From NCBI GenBank assembly GCA_039707465.1, contig CM077658.1:17955074-18019073 (forward strand): a stretch of 64,000 nucleotides of DNA, given 5' to 3'. The notes beneath the pieces were generated by a model. That model was not told the DNA's origin. It searched no databases and worked only from the letters and a program-made list of their open reading frames with translations. Numbering within the stretch: the first letter of the stretch is position 1; each line of letters begins with the position of its first letter. Positions 11,608 to 22,604 of this stretch are shown here, piece by piece. The DNA is from Rhabdophis nuchalis (lineage: Eukaryota; Chordata; Lepidosauria; Squamata; Natricidae). Made by a program: the position numbers and the translations under genes.

Positions 11608-11947
11608 AGACATGGTGGCTCAGTAGCTAAGATGCTGAGCTTATCAATCTGAAAGGTCGGCAGTTCAGCAGTTCGAATCCTTAGTGCCACGTAACAGAGT
11701 GAGCTCCTGTTATTTGTCCCAGCTTCTGCCAACCTAGCAGATCGAAAGCACGTAAAAATACAAGTAGAAAAACAGGAACCACCTTTGGTGGGAAGGTAAC
11801 AGCATTCCGTGTACCTTTAGCGTTTAGTTACCCTGGCCATATGACCACAGAGACATCTTCAGACAGTGCTGGCTCTTCCGCTTTGAAACGGAGATGAGCA
11901 CCCGCCGCCCCCTAGAGTCAGGAATGACTAGGGGAACCTTTACCTTA
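11608..11947 (+). mobile_element. Sauria SINE, nearly full length
   Basis: tRNA-like head with an A-box-like 'gtggctcagtagct' and B-box-like 'gttcgaatcc', followed by the conserved Sauria body and a 3' end of 'ggggaacctttacctta'. The 'acctttacc' end is the BovB-like tail by which these SINEs are thought to be mobilised. Confidence 0.92.
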
Positions 11948-13309
11948 GGCAAAAGAAGTTCCAGGTTTGCCCACTTTAAGTAATTTTTACAGTGCTAATT
12001 ATCTTGATTCTAAATGTCGGATGCTAATATTTTCAGTTTATGACATGGTTGTTCAACTCCTGAGTGCAGATTTAACAATGCATTTTACAGAGGGCAGGAC
12101 ACGTGGACCTACAACTGGTTGTTATGTCCAACTCACCACAGGTTAACTCACCATGGGACAAATTGACATGGCCAACTTGCCATGGGACAAAAGGTACACT
12201 AGTATCAATAAATTGGTGGAATAGAATCATTAAAGTTGGGATGCAAAGGGAGGGACAAAATGAAAAATGAATGACAAAAATCGAAGCAGTTATTAAATTA
12301 TTTTAAATACTTGAACTGGGATTGTTGAATTGTCCTGTAGCGAGTTGGCCACAGCTAATTGTCCCCTGGTGAGTTGGCTCAAGCGAATTGGCCATGATGA
12401 GTTGGCCATGGCAAGTTGTCCCATTCCATAGACAAATAGCACAAAATGCCTTCATCCCTTAGATTCAACTTCAATGTGACTTAGCTCTGTCAAATCTACG
12501 CAGAGAAGTTGAGTTGTAGATGTTCTTCTCATGTTCTTTGTGCATTCTTCTCTATGTTATTCTGATGTTGCATGTTTTGACAGAACCCAAAGAAAATGTT
12601 CATTGTTTTGATGTATCAAGTGGAGTGGGAAGAAGTTAAACAAATCATACAAGCTATTAACTTTGGCACTTGCTTGCCATCTGTTTTACTGAAGGAGACA
12701 TGCTTGCAGTTTGGATGTGCAATACTTAATATATTGCATCAGCCCATTTCTTCCTGATAGATTTGTTTAAAGGTGACTGTGTTTGCATTTCAGTCTCAAT
12801 GTATAGTTTCTTTCCTGTCACAGATAGTCACATTATTTATCATTTTATTTAATTTCACAGCTGGCTACAGACTGGAGTGTATTAATAATAAAATTTTGAT
12901 ATGGCACTGAATATTAATGCTTTCCATTAAGAGCTGTCTGAATTGAAGTTCCCCTTTTTCCTTCACTTTTCTTTTCATATTATTTTTAATTTAAATGGAA
13001 TTTCTTTGCAGAGAAGCACGATGCGATAAATCTTACTCATAAAATTGGGGTTTCGCATTTTGAAAGGGTTGGATTTAAAAAAAAAAATGTAGGCAGAAGA
13101 ATTATCTTTTTTTCCTCCCCTCTTTCTTCATGTAAGTAGTTGTTGTTGTACTTAAAAAGAATAATTTGTTTTCATGTGTATCTTTCATTCCTTTGAACTT
13201 GTAATAGATTGCTTGAATACGTTTCCATAAATAAAAACTTCAGCACGCCTTTTATATATATATATATTTATATATATATTTATTTTTTTCTTTTTAAAAC
13301 AACTTTCAG
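11948..13309. other. PHKB intron, a 'ccatgg-gacaa' duplication and AT-rich sequence
   Basis: At about 12115-12430 there are scattered short repeats of 'gagttggccatg' / 'catgggacaaattg' in both orientations, resembling a decayed inverted-repeat element. The rest is unrecognised. A (TA)n tract at 13252-13280 sits just upstream of the next exon. Confidence 0.45.
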
Positions 13310-13367
13310 CTCTTTGATGGCATTGAATGCGAATTTCCTCTGTTTTTTATTTTTATGATGATTGATG
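13310..13367 (+). CDS. PHKB: PHKB exon (window exon 4)
   Basis: Bounded by ttcag and gtaagt. Reads [19 protein letters not shown] plus one base; the Gly codon is completed by the next exon. This is the family's conserved '[10 protein letters not shown]' motif. Mammals have 'FLYMMID' where this gene has 'FIFMMID'. Confidence 0.96.
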
Positions 13368-13434
13368 GTAAGTATGATTTTGTGTTCTTATTGTCTTGGG
13401 GAAGAGGGTTGGAATGTGCAGAAATAAATGGATG

Positions 13435-13454
13435 TGTGTGTGTGTGTGTGTGTG
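13435..13454. repeat. GT dinucleotide microsatellite
   Basis: About ten GT units just downstream of the exon 4 donor. Confidence 0.9.
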
Positions 13455-13618
13455 TCTATCTATGCACATAGGCAAACCAAGAGATAGATTGTAATTGTTT
13501 ATGCCAAATTTTCAGTAATAATGCTGCGCCTACATAAGTAAAATGAATTTAGTTATGGAATCAAGAGGGTAAGCTTTATTTCTCACTGTTATTTATGTAT
13601 AGTTAAGGGTAACAAAAA

Positions 13619-13981
13619 AGAGACGCGGGGGCTCAGTTGCTAAGATGCTGAGCTTGTCGATCAGAAAGGTCGGCAGGTCAGCGGTTCAAATCCCCAGCGC
13701 CGCGTAACTGAGTGAGCTCCCGTTACTTGTCCCAGCTTCTGCCAAACCTAGCAGTTCGAAAGCACGTAAGAAATGCAAGTAGAAAATAGGCACCACCTTT
13801 GGTGGGAAGGTAGCAGCGTTCTGTGCATCTTTGGCGTTTAGTCATGCTGGCCACATGACCACAGAGCCGTCTTCAGACAGCGCTGGCTCTTTGGCTTTGA
13901 AACGGAGATGAGCACCGCCCCCTAGAGTCTGGAACGACTAGCACATATGTGCGAGGGGAGCCTTTACCTTTACCTTTAAGG
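13619..13981 (+). mobile_element. Sauria SINE, full length
   Basis: Intact layout: head 'gacgcgggggctcagttgct', B-box 'ggttcaaatcc', conserved body, and 'gaggggagcctttacctttacctttaag' tail with three ACCTTT-like units. The best preserved copy in the window. Confidence 0.94.
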
Positions 13982-15284
13982 GTAACAGGCCAAAGTGTTT
14001 TTTCTTTAGGGTTTGGAAATTTTGAAATGTTGTGGGATGCCTCTAATGCAGAAACAGCATTGTGTTTCCTACAAGAGCCCCTCCATCAATGTCAACAAGG
14101 CCAACAGGAAATAATTGGAACTCCTCTCCCATCGTTCCCAGCCAGGGCAAGGAACTTGCAAAAGGTTGCTTTAGGTAGATCTCCCCATGTGAGCATCTAG
14201 TATAATGCTGTTTTCATACCTGCCAGCCGGTTTTTGGATTTCCGGAGATCAGCCTACGGTCGCAATCGAATAAATGACTTTTATTAAAATCTTGTGTAGC
14301 TTCAAAGGCATTCCCTCCCCCCTTCTTCATGAGCTTTATCTTCGAGGAAATGCAGAATTTGAAATCCACAAAGTTTCCAGCCTCCCTTCTCCACCCCCGC
14401 CCACCCCAGAAAGAGGAAATGGAACAGCTGGCAAAGTGTGAATTACAGACAAATGTCGCTAAAAGAAAATTCTGTACAGATCAAAGCCTAACATTGTAAT
14501 CATGACAAAACGGCAGGAAGTCCATCTGCTATTTCACAACCCCCTACCTACCGGGAAAATTATTTTCAAACTAGGGAAGTAGTGGGTATTACAATATAAT
14601 CCATGAAAAATTATACCTATGCCTATATATGATAGAGAGACTGGGTAATAGGAAAATAGCTTGTGAGCCATCCCTCCCGCCTACCCTTCCATCTTCCCCT
14701 TTTCTTACATGGCATTTTGCTCTTTCTGATCTTCGGCGGCTGCAAGCCACAGTTTGTGGTTTTGGTGTTTATTGCCATATTAAGGAGTAGCAGGATTAAG
14801 CCCCGGTCTATCCGTGTCAGCCCTATCCAAGGGCAAAATGTAAGCTGTATTGACATACAGGTAGTCCTTGACTTACGACCACAACTGAGTATATATAAGA
14901 ATATATACAGTATGCAATACCAACAGCAGAGAACAATTTCATTTTTCAGTTCAGAGTTAAGCGTTGCAGACCGACTAGTTTCGGTTTCAATTCTCAGTGC
15001 AGCATTCAGAGGTGCAGGGCTAAACCACGCCCAGGCTCCAAGCTGTTTCATCTCCCATTGGCTGACCTAGCTACTAAGCCCTATTCATTGGCTGACTTTG
15101 ATACCATGTCTCTGCCGGTTCATGAATATTTTGACATGTTTCACACCTCTGTCATTTAGTCTTGAAAAGAAAGACTAAACCTTTGACCATGGGTCCCTGA
15201 AATGGTGATGGGCCTTTTCATGAGCGCTGAGTCAACTAGAAAGGGACAAGTCTTGCTAATAAAGTGTCCTTGGATTACTTTTAG
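13982..15284. other. PHKB intron, mostly unrecognised
   Basis: A truncated 'acaggtagtccttgacttacgaccacaac' MITE end occurs at about 14859-14887. Opposing open frames at 14623-15070 have no recognisable protein and are judged accidental. The segment at 15030-15120 ('tcccattggctgacc...') recurs at about 17607-17690, so it is repeat-derived. Confidence 0.5.
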
Positions 15285-15362
15285 GGCTCTTCCGAGGTAA
15301 CCCTGAGCAAGTCAAAGAATACCAGAACCTTCTGGATCCTTTATTACAACAATCAGCTGAAG
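15285..15362 (+). CDS. PHKB: PHKB exon (window exon 5)
   Basis: Bounded by ttttag and gtatgg. Reads (G)[20 protein letters not shown] then QQSAE plus one base. Matches the PHKB 'FRGNP..V.EYQ.LL.P' segment of the GH15-like domain. Phase 1 at both ends. Confidence 0.95.
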
Positions 15363-15951
15363 GTATGGCGATCTCTGGATCAGAAGTCCTCAAAGCATGT
15401 TTCCAATCAATGTAGCAAATGCAAGTCCAATGCTAGGAAAAAGACTCAAGTACTTACTGGTAGAACTCTGGTGTTGAGGGATCGGGTTTAAAGCAACGTA
15501 TTGAAGAACGCAGATAAAGTTTTTCCTGTATCATTCCTGAGCTCCGTTTTCATTACGGCTTTTCATTTCACTAATAGCAGTTGTAAATATTTCTGATCGG
15601 TAGCACCAGCATCACAGCGGTACCTCTAAAGAACAAAAACAAAAAGCACATTCTTTTCCATCTGTCAAACATTACCTTATTTCCCTCCTCCTCCTCCTAC
15701 AACCAGTTTATAGACATCGCATCTGTTCATTCAAGGTGTAAATCGAGATGGCGGTTTGTATCTTTAGTGAGTTGCAGCACAGAATGATGATTAGCACCGG
15801 TAACATTACTTCATTCACTGTGCTTCGTTTTTGGCACGTATTTCGACATAAATGTGTTTATTTATTTATTTTTCACCTTGTTTTCCCCCCCCAAACTGCC
15901 CCTTGTCCCTCCATTTATTCCTCTTTAACTAGTCTGTTTAAATATTTACAG

Positions 15952-16110
15952 GTTATCCGGTTGTACCTAAATATTACCACGTGCCAGCTGATTTTGTTGA
16001 ACTGGAAAAGAAAAATCCAGGCAGCCAGAAAAGGTTTCCTAGCAACCATGGACGGGATGGAAAGTTTTTCCTGTTGGGACAGTCCCTCTATATTATTGCC
16101 AAACTTCTTG
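15952..16110 (+). CDS. PHKB: PHKB exon (window exon 6)
   Basis: Bounded by acag and gtaagt. Reads (G)[39 protein letters not shown], then [13 protein letters not shown] plus one base. This is the end of the barrel-like GH15 core, with the conserved GQ.LYI(I/L) helix. The usual Trp before GQ is Leu here (TTG for TGG). Phase 1 at both ends. Confidence 0.96.
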
Positions 16111-16282
16111 GTAAGTAAGCATACTTACCAAAGTATCAGAATGTCCGCCTGTTTGGTGTATCTGCACCTGAACTGTGGTGACTTCATGAGTTTTAGAAGC
16201 TGCATGAGGAAGTTCCTGGACTGCCAAGGGATCTTTTAGCAATACCCCTTAGACTTATACAGTATACCTATATAATATATAA

Positions 16283-16820
16283 GTAATATATACATATTCT
16301 ACCTATATAAATAAATATGTAACTATGAGTTTGTTCAAAACCGCTAATCTCCGAAAGTACTGCACGGATCGCTTCCAAATTGTCACACAACGTTCCTTTC
16401 AAATACGGCACCAATGATATATATATAGATTCTGTAGATGTCACACCTGTGCCAGGTACACCCAACGGAAATGTAAAAAATTGTAAAAAAGGTAGGTAGA
16501 TGGATACAGAGAGAGCAGTGGGCCATAGGTATTATGTCATCCTTTATGACATAAAATACTCTGTCCATAAGATTCAAGGAGAAATACAGTAGGTAGGAAG
16601 GTAGGCAGCTATAGGGATAGAGAGAGGGAGGGAGACATGCGGTAGGTAGGTAGGTTGGTAGGTAGGTAGAGTGATAGAGAGGGAGAAATACAGTAGGTAG
16701 TTTGGGGGTTATACGGTGGTTGTGTGTACGTGCTTGTGTGTGCAGGTGTAGATCTACACACAGATTGGTTGGCCATTTAACCAGACTGGGCCACAGCAAC
16801 GCGTGGCCGGGAACGGCTAG
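16283..16820 (+). mobile_element. Non-autonomous Helitron
   Basis: The 3' end has the Helitron signature: a GC-rich hairpin GGCCAC...GTGGCC (16789-16808), eight bases, then CTAG (16817-16820) followed by T. The 5' part contains 'ccgaaagtactgcacggatcgcttccaaattgtcacacaacgttcc'. A (GGTA)n tract (about 16644-16666) lies inside. The 5' TC terminus is only approximate. Confidence 0.75.
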
Positions 16821-17083
16821 TATTAAAAAAAAAAGTTTCATTCTCTTCTCTTTCTATTCTATTCCTCATCCCCCTGGGTCTGCAACCTGTTCTGGCAAAA
16901 CGGATCTCAGATGCATTCAATAAACCTAGGGACTAGCTACTACATTTCATTATCCTTTTAGTTTACGACCAGACCCTGATCTCGGTTCTTCTTGCGTATC
17001 TCAGAGTAATGAATTGTACAGTGGTGGCAAATGCTTTTAATGACCCGTTGACAAATAACTGATGCTGGTGGTTTTGCTTTCAG

Positions 17084-17178
17084 TTGATGGTTTAGTAAGC
17101 ATTAAAGATATCGACCCGGTGAGCCGCTTCATTCCTCCTCAAGATCAGCGGAACGTCAGCATGCGATACTCAAATCAG
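17084..17178 (+). CDS. PHKB: PHKB exon (window exon 7)
   Basis: Bounded by tttcag and gtatgc. The first two bases complete Val, then [15 protein letters not shown], followed by [16 protein letters not shown]. The '[21 protein letters not shown]' block is diagnostic of PHKB. Ends phase 0. Confidence 0.96.
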
Positions 17179-17374
17179 GTATGCATGTCTTTATCTACTG
17201 ATGCATGGGGGAAAAATCCATTACTGTGGAGCAAATTGTGGATCCCTAACATTTTTGTAAAAGAAATAATCTTGGATTAGTCTATGATGAGGAGCGTAGA
17301 ATAAATTGCTTATATAATAACTCTTTTGCAAAGTTTGCTCTACTTTTCAGTGTTGGAATAGATGGCCCCAATAA

Positions 17375-17463
<89 letters not shown>
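17375..17463. repeat. (TATC)n / GATA microsatellite
   Basis: About 22 uninterrupted TATC units. On the opposite strand this is GATA, the Bkm-type satellite motif common in snakes. Confidence 0.97.
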
Positions 17464-17690
17464 CACTCATTTTTTTCGGAGTATAAGTCACACCAGAGCA
17501 TTTTATTTTGAAGAGGCAAATTAAAAAAAAAAAGGTTTTGCACTCTGCAGACTTCCCCAAAATGACCCATTTGGCAAAAAAAGGACATGAAAACTGGTTT
17601 CAGCTCCCATTGGCTGACCTTGTTACTAAGCCTTAGTCATTGGCTGACCTTATTACCATCTCTCTGCCAGTTCATGAATATTCTGACATT
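17464..17690. mobile_element. Fragment of the 'accgtatttttcagactgtaagacgcacc' MITE family
   Basis: 'ttcggagtataagtcacaccagagcattttattttgaagaggcaaatt...ggttttgcactctgcagac' matches the left part of the complete element at 61439-61953. It abuts the GATA array. Confidence 0.65.
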
Positions 17691-19685
17691 GGTGAGTCTA
17701 TTTTTTTTTCCATAGAGACTCTCTGTTTTGGTTGTTCAATTCACTAGTTCTCCCACTACATTCCTTTTAAAAACTACACCTCAGGCACCTTCAACTACAG
17801 GTAATCTTTGATTTACAACCATTGGCTTAGTGACCGTCTAAAGTTACAATGGCAATGATAAAAGTTTGTAGGCCTGAGGGTTGATTCCTGGGAAAGTTCT
17901 ACAGTAGCAGGTTGAAGCAAGTGAAACAATTCTCCACTCACTTAACTGTATTGATACACAGCTCACAAAATTTATGAAGTTACGGTAGACTCTGTGGATC
18001 AGCTCGTATTTTTTCAGGTGTGCAGAGAAGTTAAGGCAGTCAAATCAATTTAACGTACCTAACACATTTATTTTTAAGCAGGCATGACTGTGTCTTACCT
18101 TAATTTCTTCTTCACAACTCTTACCTTCTATTTGTTTGCAGTTCAATAAATCAAGATGTTTTGTTGGATTTTTGGAATTTACTGGCATTCCATTAAGTAT
18201 TTGTTTTAATTCCTTTTAGCTGCAAAGCCATTATCTGGATTGAAACCAGTTAGCAAGTTTCTCTTCCAGCTTTGCTGTAAATCTTTGTTATCCAGACATT
18301 TATTCCCTTATTTGGGAATTGGCTTTCTCAGCAGAAGGCTCACAAGACATGACTCAGCTAGATTTGTCCTTTGATTTCAGATAAGAATAAAGCACATGGA
18401 AATATTACTCACTGCACTACACTGAAGTCAACGCTTTTCCAAGTGAATGAATACTTGTTCACTGTCTTGATCATTCAGGAGATATAAGAGAAAGTCAGGC
18501 AGAGCTGGGGGTGGGATCAAGAGAGCAATCAGCCTGGAATCATTATATTCCCACAAGCATTTTAAGTTTAACCCTCTCTTGAATTCTGTTAACTCGTATC
18601 TAGCGCCAATTTAGTGCTGACTGTTTGTTGACTAGTATAGGCACAAATAGTAAATCAGCTTAACTGGAACTTAATGTTAGGTTCCTGATTCTTCATACAT
18701 GACAGGAAGGCAACTTCAGCTCTTAAGGTGTAGATAAGACCAAGAAATCAACTCCACATTAAAACTACTTGTATTAAAATTGACTATACATTAGGGTTTC
18801 CATTCCTCATGGATGTCCTAATTAAATCATGAGCCTTGAGCCAAGTTTAAAAAGAAATCTATCAAGGCCATCCTCTTTACACCACCTGAATTGGGTTAAC
18901 ATAATGGTTCTCTCTAACCTAGGATATGCTGGCTTCTATCTCAGTGTCATTTTTATACTAGTAGAACTTGCTTCATAGAAGATGCGCAATAGATATCGGT
19001 AGGTTTAAAAAAAGCTTATGCCTATGTTTGCTTGGAAGCATTAAGAAACCAGATTCCCTATGCTTCCTCCCAAACCATGGAATTTGAAGCTGGAAGCTTC
19101 ATTGTGAGTTCAGAAACTAAGGCTTGCTTTCCTTTCCTCTACAAAGAGTTTACTACAAAGAATTAAGCTATCTCATTTTTGTTCCAAAGCAAATTAAGGA
19201 AATCCATTTAGTCATCTCAATATAAGTATAATACTAGATAGCTTCGTAAAAGCCAATCAGTCAGCCAAAATTGAAATTTCTTTTAAAAGGCAATCTCATT
19301 CATTAATGAAGCTCGTGTAGTTCTCATTAGTAATAAAACAATTTAATCAAACTTGGGATTTGGGATAGAAGCTATTTTATAGAAAATGGCACTTTTTCTA
19401 AAAACGTATCACGAAAGCAGATCTATTGAAGGGCTGTGATTCTTTTTTCCCCCATAACTGGAATTCAAGCATGAATGGCTCCATATGTAAAAATGCTCAT
19501 CTGCATTTAAAACGGTTGTCTCCTACAACAGTGTAACGATAACATGTTTTGGGTAATTCTCATGAATTGTTTTTTTCTTATGAACCTCCCATTTCCCAAC
19601 TGACGTGGACGAGTACTTCATAAAAAAGGGCTTCATATTTGAGTTCTAAAACGTTCTGTGGCATAGACAGGAACAGACAGTAGCA
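17691..19685. other. PHKB intron, no recognised feature
   Basis: About 2 kb. A truncated 'acaggtaatctttgatttacaacc' MITE end is visible at 17800-17870. The remainder shows no motif I recognise on either strand. Confidence 0.45.
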
Positions 19686-20250
19686 GTTACAATACAATAC
19701 AATAGCAGAGTTGGAAAGGACCTTGTAGGTCTTCTAGTCCAACCCCCTGCGTGGGCAGGAACCTTATACCATTTCAGACAAATGGCTATCTAACATCTTC
19801 TTAAAGACTTCCAGGGTTGGGGCATTCACAACTTCTGGAGGCAAGCTGTTCCAGAGGTTAATTGTTCTAACTGTCAGGAAATTTCTCCTTAGTTCTAAGT
19901 TGCTTCTCTCCTTGATTAGTTTCCACCCATTGCTTCTTGTCCTGCCCCCAGGTGCCTTGGAGAATAGTTTGACTCCCTCTTCTTTGTGGCACCCTCTGAG
20001 ATATCGGAACACAGCTATCATGTCTCCCCTGGTCCTTCTCTTCATCAAACTAGACATACCCAGTTCCTGCAACTGTTCTTCATATGTTTTATCCTCCAGT
20101 CCCCTAATCATCTTGGTTGCTCTTCTCTGCACTCTTTCCAGAGTCTCCACGTCTTTTCTACATCGTGGCGACCAAATCTGTATGCAGTATTCCAAGTGTG
20201 GCCTTACCAAGGCACTATACAGTGGCATTAACATTTCACGTGATCTAGAT
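19686..20250 (-). mobile_element. CR1 LINE 3' end with AATAC microsatellite tail
   Basis: A minus-strand open frame (20234-19764) is the C-terminus of CR1 reverse transcriptase: 'LYSALVRPHLEYCIQIWSP', 'DVETLERVQRRATKMIRGL', 'NLELRRNFLTVRTINLWNSL', 'PPEVVNAPTLEVFKKMLDSH'. It is followed by the 3' UTR end ('ttggactagaagacctacaagg' on the minus strand) and an AATAC tail at 19690-19702. This frame is open for 156 codons, so the copy is fairly young. Confidence 0.95.
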
Positions 20251-20529
20251 TCTATCTAGTTCTCCACAGCTGTCTACAGATGTGGATTCTTTTGCTTCCA
20301 GTCATAAAATATCTCCAGTCCAGCATTTTCTTTGTCTCAGTCAAAAAAAACAACAACAACCCAGAGGTAAACAGGATCACAGACCCAAGAAACGAATCAT
20401 ATGTCAACTCGCAAAACATTCATGGTCTGCTCTCGAGTTGCCATGGGCAGGAGAGGGGAGAACTGATGGAGTAGCTCAGCAGCCATGTTCAGAAACACAT
20501 TCCACGCATACCTTTCTCAATAGCACCTC

Positions 20530-20655
20530 ACAATGCCTTTGGAAGGCCACCCTTGGAATACAGCATTCAGTTTTGGTCACCACGATGTCAAAAAGATGTG
20601 GAGACTCTAGAAAGAGTGCAGAGAAGAGCAGGAAAGATGATTAGGGGACCTTCTA
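20530..20655 (+). mobile_element. CR1 LINE fragment
   Basis: Plus-strand remnants of the same CR1 region: 'cttggaatacagcattcagttttggtcaccacgatgtcaaaaagatgtggagactctagaaagagtgcagagaagagc' matches the reverse complement of the 20080-20200 segment. Confidence 0.85.
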
Positions 20656-21453
20656 ATCGACAAGCTCGGTGTCTTAGCCACTGGGTCCCGTCTTATTTTG
20701 TACTATTATCACGCTAATCTAAGTTGCCCAATTAAAATCCCTACAGCTAAAATTATAGTTGATGTCTTGCTGGTGTCTTAAATCAGACCGCCAGGTTCTG
20801 GTATGTCCATAGGCAGTGACAATTCCATTGTTTTTTCTATGGATGGGGGTCTCATCGTTATACTCAAACAAATACACATATGGACTATGCCCATAAAATG
20901 AATGAAAAGGACATTTTGGATAAATAAACTCTACATGTGCAGTCATGTAGGCTGTCTGCTTCATAGAGCATCTGTTATACATCAAAATTATATACCACTG
21001 CTGAGAGATAACTGGTAGCATTACATTAATGGACTAGTAGAAAGTGCTTTTTAAAAAAAAAATGATGCACAAGTCTAATAAATCAAAAGCTTGTGGTTTC
21101 TTCTCTTTCCTGCTTCACCGCAAGAGTAAAAAAAAAAAAAAAGCGGAAGAATCTGTTTCTACCATTTCAATAGCGCATCGTTCAAAAAAATTATTGACGG
21201 TGCAGCTCCTCAGGTGGCACTGAGATTTATACGTCTTGTTTCCCTGATGTTCTTTTCTCCTGTTTGCATAACCAGATTGATTAGCAGGCAATAAAGAATG
21301 AATGAAAAGCAGCAGCGCAGCCGGAAAATGCCAGCCCTATTTAATGGATGGGCATTGTTCACATTGGCTTCGCATTGGGCGGTGGTGGGTAACAATCAGA
21401 TGGCGAATCCCAATAAAAATAAGTTTTCTTTTTTTCTTCTTATCCTTTTTTAG
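20656..21453. other. PHKB intron, no recognised feature
   Basis: Unrecognised sequence with A runs at 21052-21061 and 21127-21142. Short open frames have no protein features. Confidence 0.45.
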
Positions 21454-21509
21454 GGTCCCTTGGAAAATGACCTCGTGGTCCACGTTGCATTGATTGCCGA
21501 AAGCCAGCG
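21454..21509 (+). CDS. PHKB: PHKB exon (window exon 8)
   Basis: Bounded by ttttag and gtaagt. Reads GPLENDLVVHVALIAESQ plus two bases of the Arg codon. Matches PHKB exactly in this stretch as I know it. Phase 0 start, phase 2 end. Confidence 0.96.
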
Positions 21510-21623
21510 GTAAGTCCTTCAGATCACCAATAAATCTCGTTGATTGGTTTTCAATGTGCCAGTTGGTGATTTTGGTACTTTAGATGGAAACGCCATGATC
21601 TCCAGAGTCTCTGTAGGTGAAAG

Positions 21624-21806
21624 TGTTGCGGTCCGACACTGGAGCTGGCAGAAGATTTGGACAGTTGAAGAAGTTGGGGAGGAACCTGGGCCAGTCCTGG
21701 AGTCTGGGGAAGGCTCTGATGAGGGCTCTGTGGCAGAGGCAGAGAGGGGGGCAGAGCCATATGCCAGTTATCAGCTGCCTTCAGAGTCAGACGTCAGTGA
21801 TATCTG
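21624..21806 (+). mobile_element. LTR fragment (family A), 5' part
   Basis: Starts TGTTGCGGTCC and runs through the acidic open segment (VGEEPGPVLESGEGSDEGSV, then YASYQLPSESDVSD), breaking off after 'gtcagtgat'. It is only 114 bp downstream of the exon 8 donor. Confidence 0.85.
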
Positions 21807-21828
21807 ATATTTCTCTCTCTGCTCACAC

Positions 21829-21965
21829 TGAAGAATATATCTGCCGAACAAAACTCTGCATTGGCAACAGGAAGGGCATCTGGCCATTAAAACACTCCAC
21901 TAGCTCCGTTCAGTTGCACAGACTCCACTCTGCAAGGGATTATGGGGTTGTTAAAAGATGATCAT
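21829..21965 (+). mobile_element. tRNA-derived SINE fragment (family with 'ggaagggcatctggcca')
   Basis: 'tgccgaacaaaactctgcattggcaacaggaagggcatctggccattaaaacactcc...gcaagggattatggggttgttaaaag' matches the reverse complement of better copies at 36905 and 43852, which retain tRNA-like boxes. Confidence 0.75.
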
Positions 21966-22144
21966 GGTAGTTTTACCCATAAAAGTCTCAAAGCGGTAAT
22001 AAAGATTATTACAGTCAGCCTGGCTTTGCTTCCATTTGTAAGAGTAAAATCCTGGATTTCTTTCAAATGTCGTTTACTGAAAGCAGATTCCAGTTTTGTC
22101 CCACTAACGTCCCTTTGTAATGTTTTCACTGAAAACAACAACAG

Positions 22145-22238
22145 CTTGCAGGTGTTTCTGAACACATACGGCATCCAAACCCAAACACCACAACAAGTTG
22201 AACCCATCCAGATTTGGCCTCAACAGGAGCTTGTGAAG
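22145..22238 (+). CDS. PHKB: PHKB exon (window exon 9)
   Basis: The first base completes Arg, then [31 protein letters not shown], then gtaagt. Identical to PHKB as known from mammals. The acceptor 'aaaacaacaacag' has almost no pyrimidine tract, so recognition probably depends on other signals. Confidence 0.96.
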
Positions 22239-22308
22239 GTAAGTTGTTATGTTAACATTTTTAAAAAAAAACTTCTTGTTTTCTTTTGAAAACTGGTGTT
22301 TCCTAGGC

Positions 22309-22596
22309 CCGTGATGGTAAATCTATGGCACACATGCCAGAGGTGGCACACAGAGCCCCTTCTGTGGACACGCTTGTTGTCACCAGCTGTTCTTCTGGTT
22401 TTTGTCAGCTGGTCTTCGTGGGAGCTGGAGTACCGGAAAAGGGCCCAAAAGATGGTCGAAAATACCCCAAAACAGGCTGGTTTTCGGGCCATTTTCTGGG
22501 CCATTTTGCCGGCCAGCTGGTCTTCAGGTTTCCGGAGCTCCAGCACACACACATTTCGGTTTGGGCATTCAATGCCGAAAAGGTTCGCCATCAATG
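22309..22596. mobile_element. hAT-type MITE of the 'gtgatggtaaatctatggcac' family, 8-bp TSD
   Basis: Ends ccgtgatggtaaatctatgg and aggttcgccatcaatg are inverted repeats of each other. It is flanked by perfect 8-bp duplications TCCTAGGC at 22301-22308 and 22597-22604. Inserted 70 bp past the exon 9 donor. Related: 29546-29707. Confidence 0.85.
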
Positions 22597-22604
22597 TCCT
22601 AGGC

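Noticed and set aside
11608..11700. tRNA gene
   Set aside because: A/B-box-like sequences belong to Sauria SINE heads; no cloverleaf with a paired acceptor stem is evident, and the same applies to the heads at 13619, 39783, 43852, 45920, 50717 and 62225.
14623..15070. Overlapping 142- and 135-codon frames on opposite strands
   Set aside because: No domain or motif in either, no splice or start context; part of the region recurs near 17607 as repeat sequence.
17375..17463. CRISPR-like regular array
   Set aside because: Four-base tandem microsatellite with no spacers; the genome is eukaryotic.
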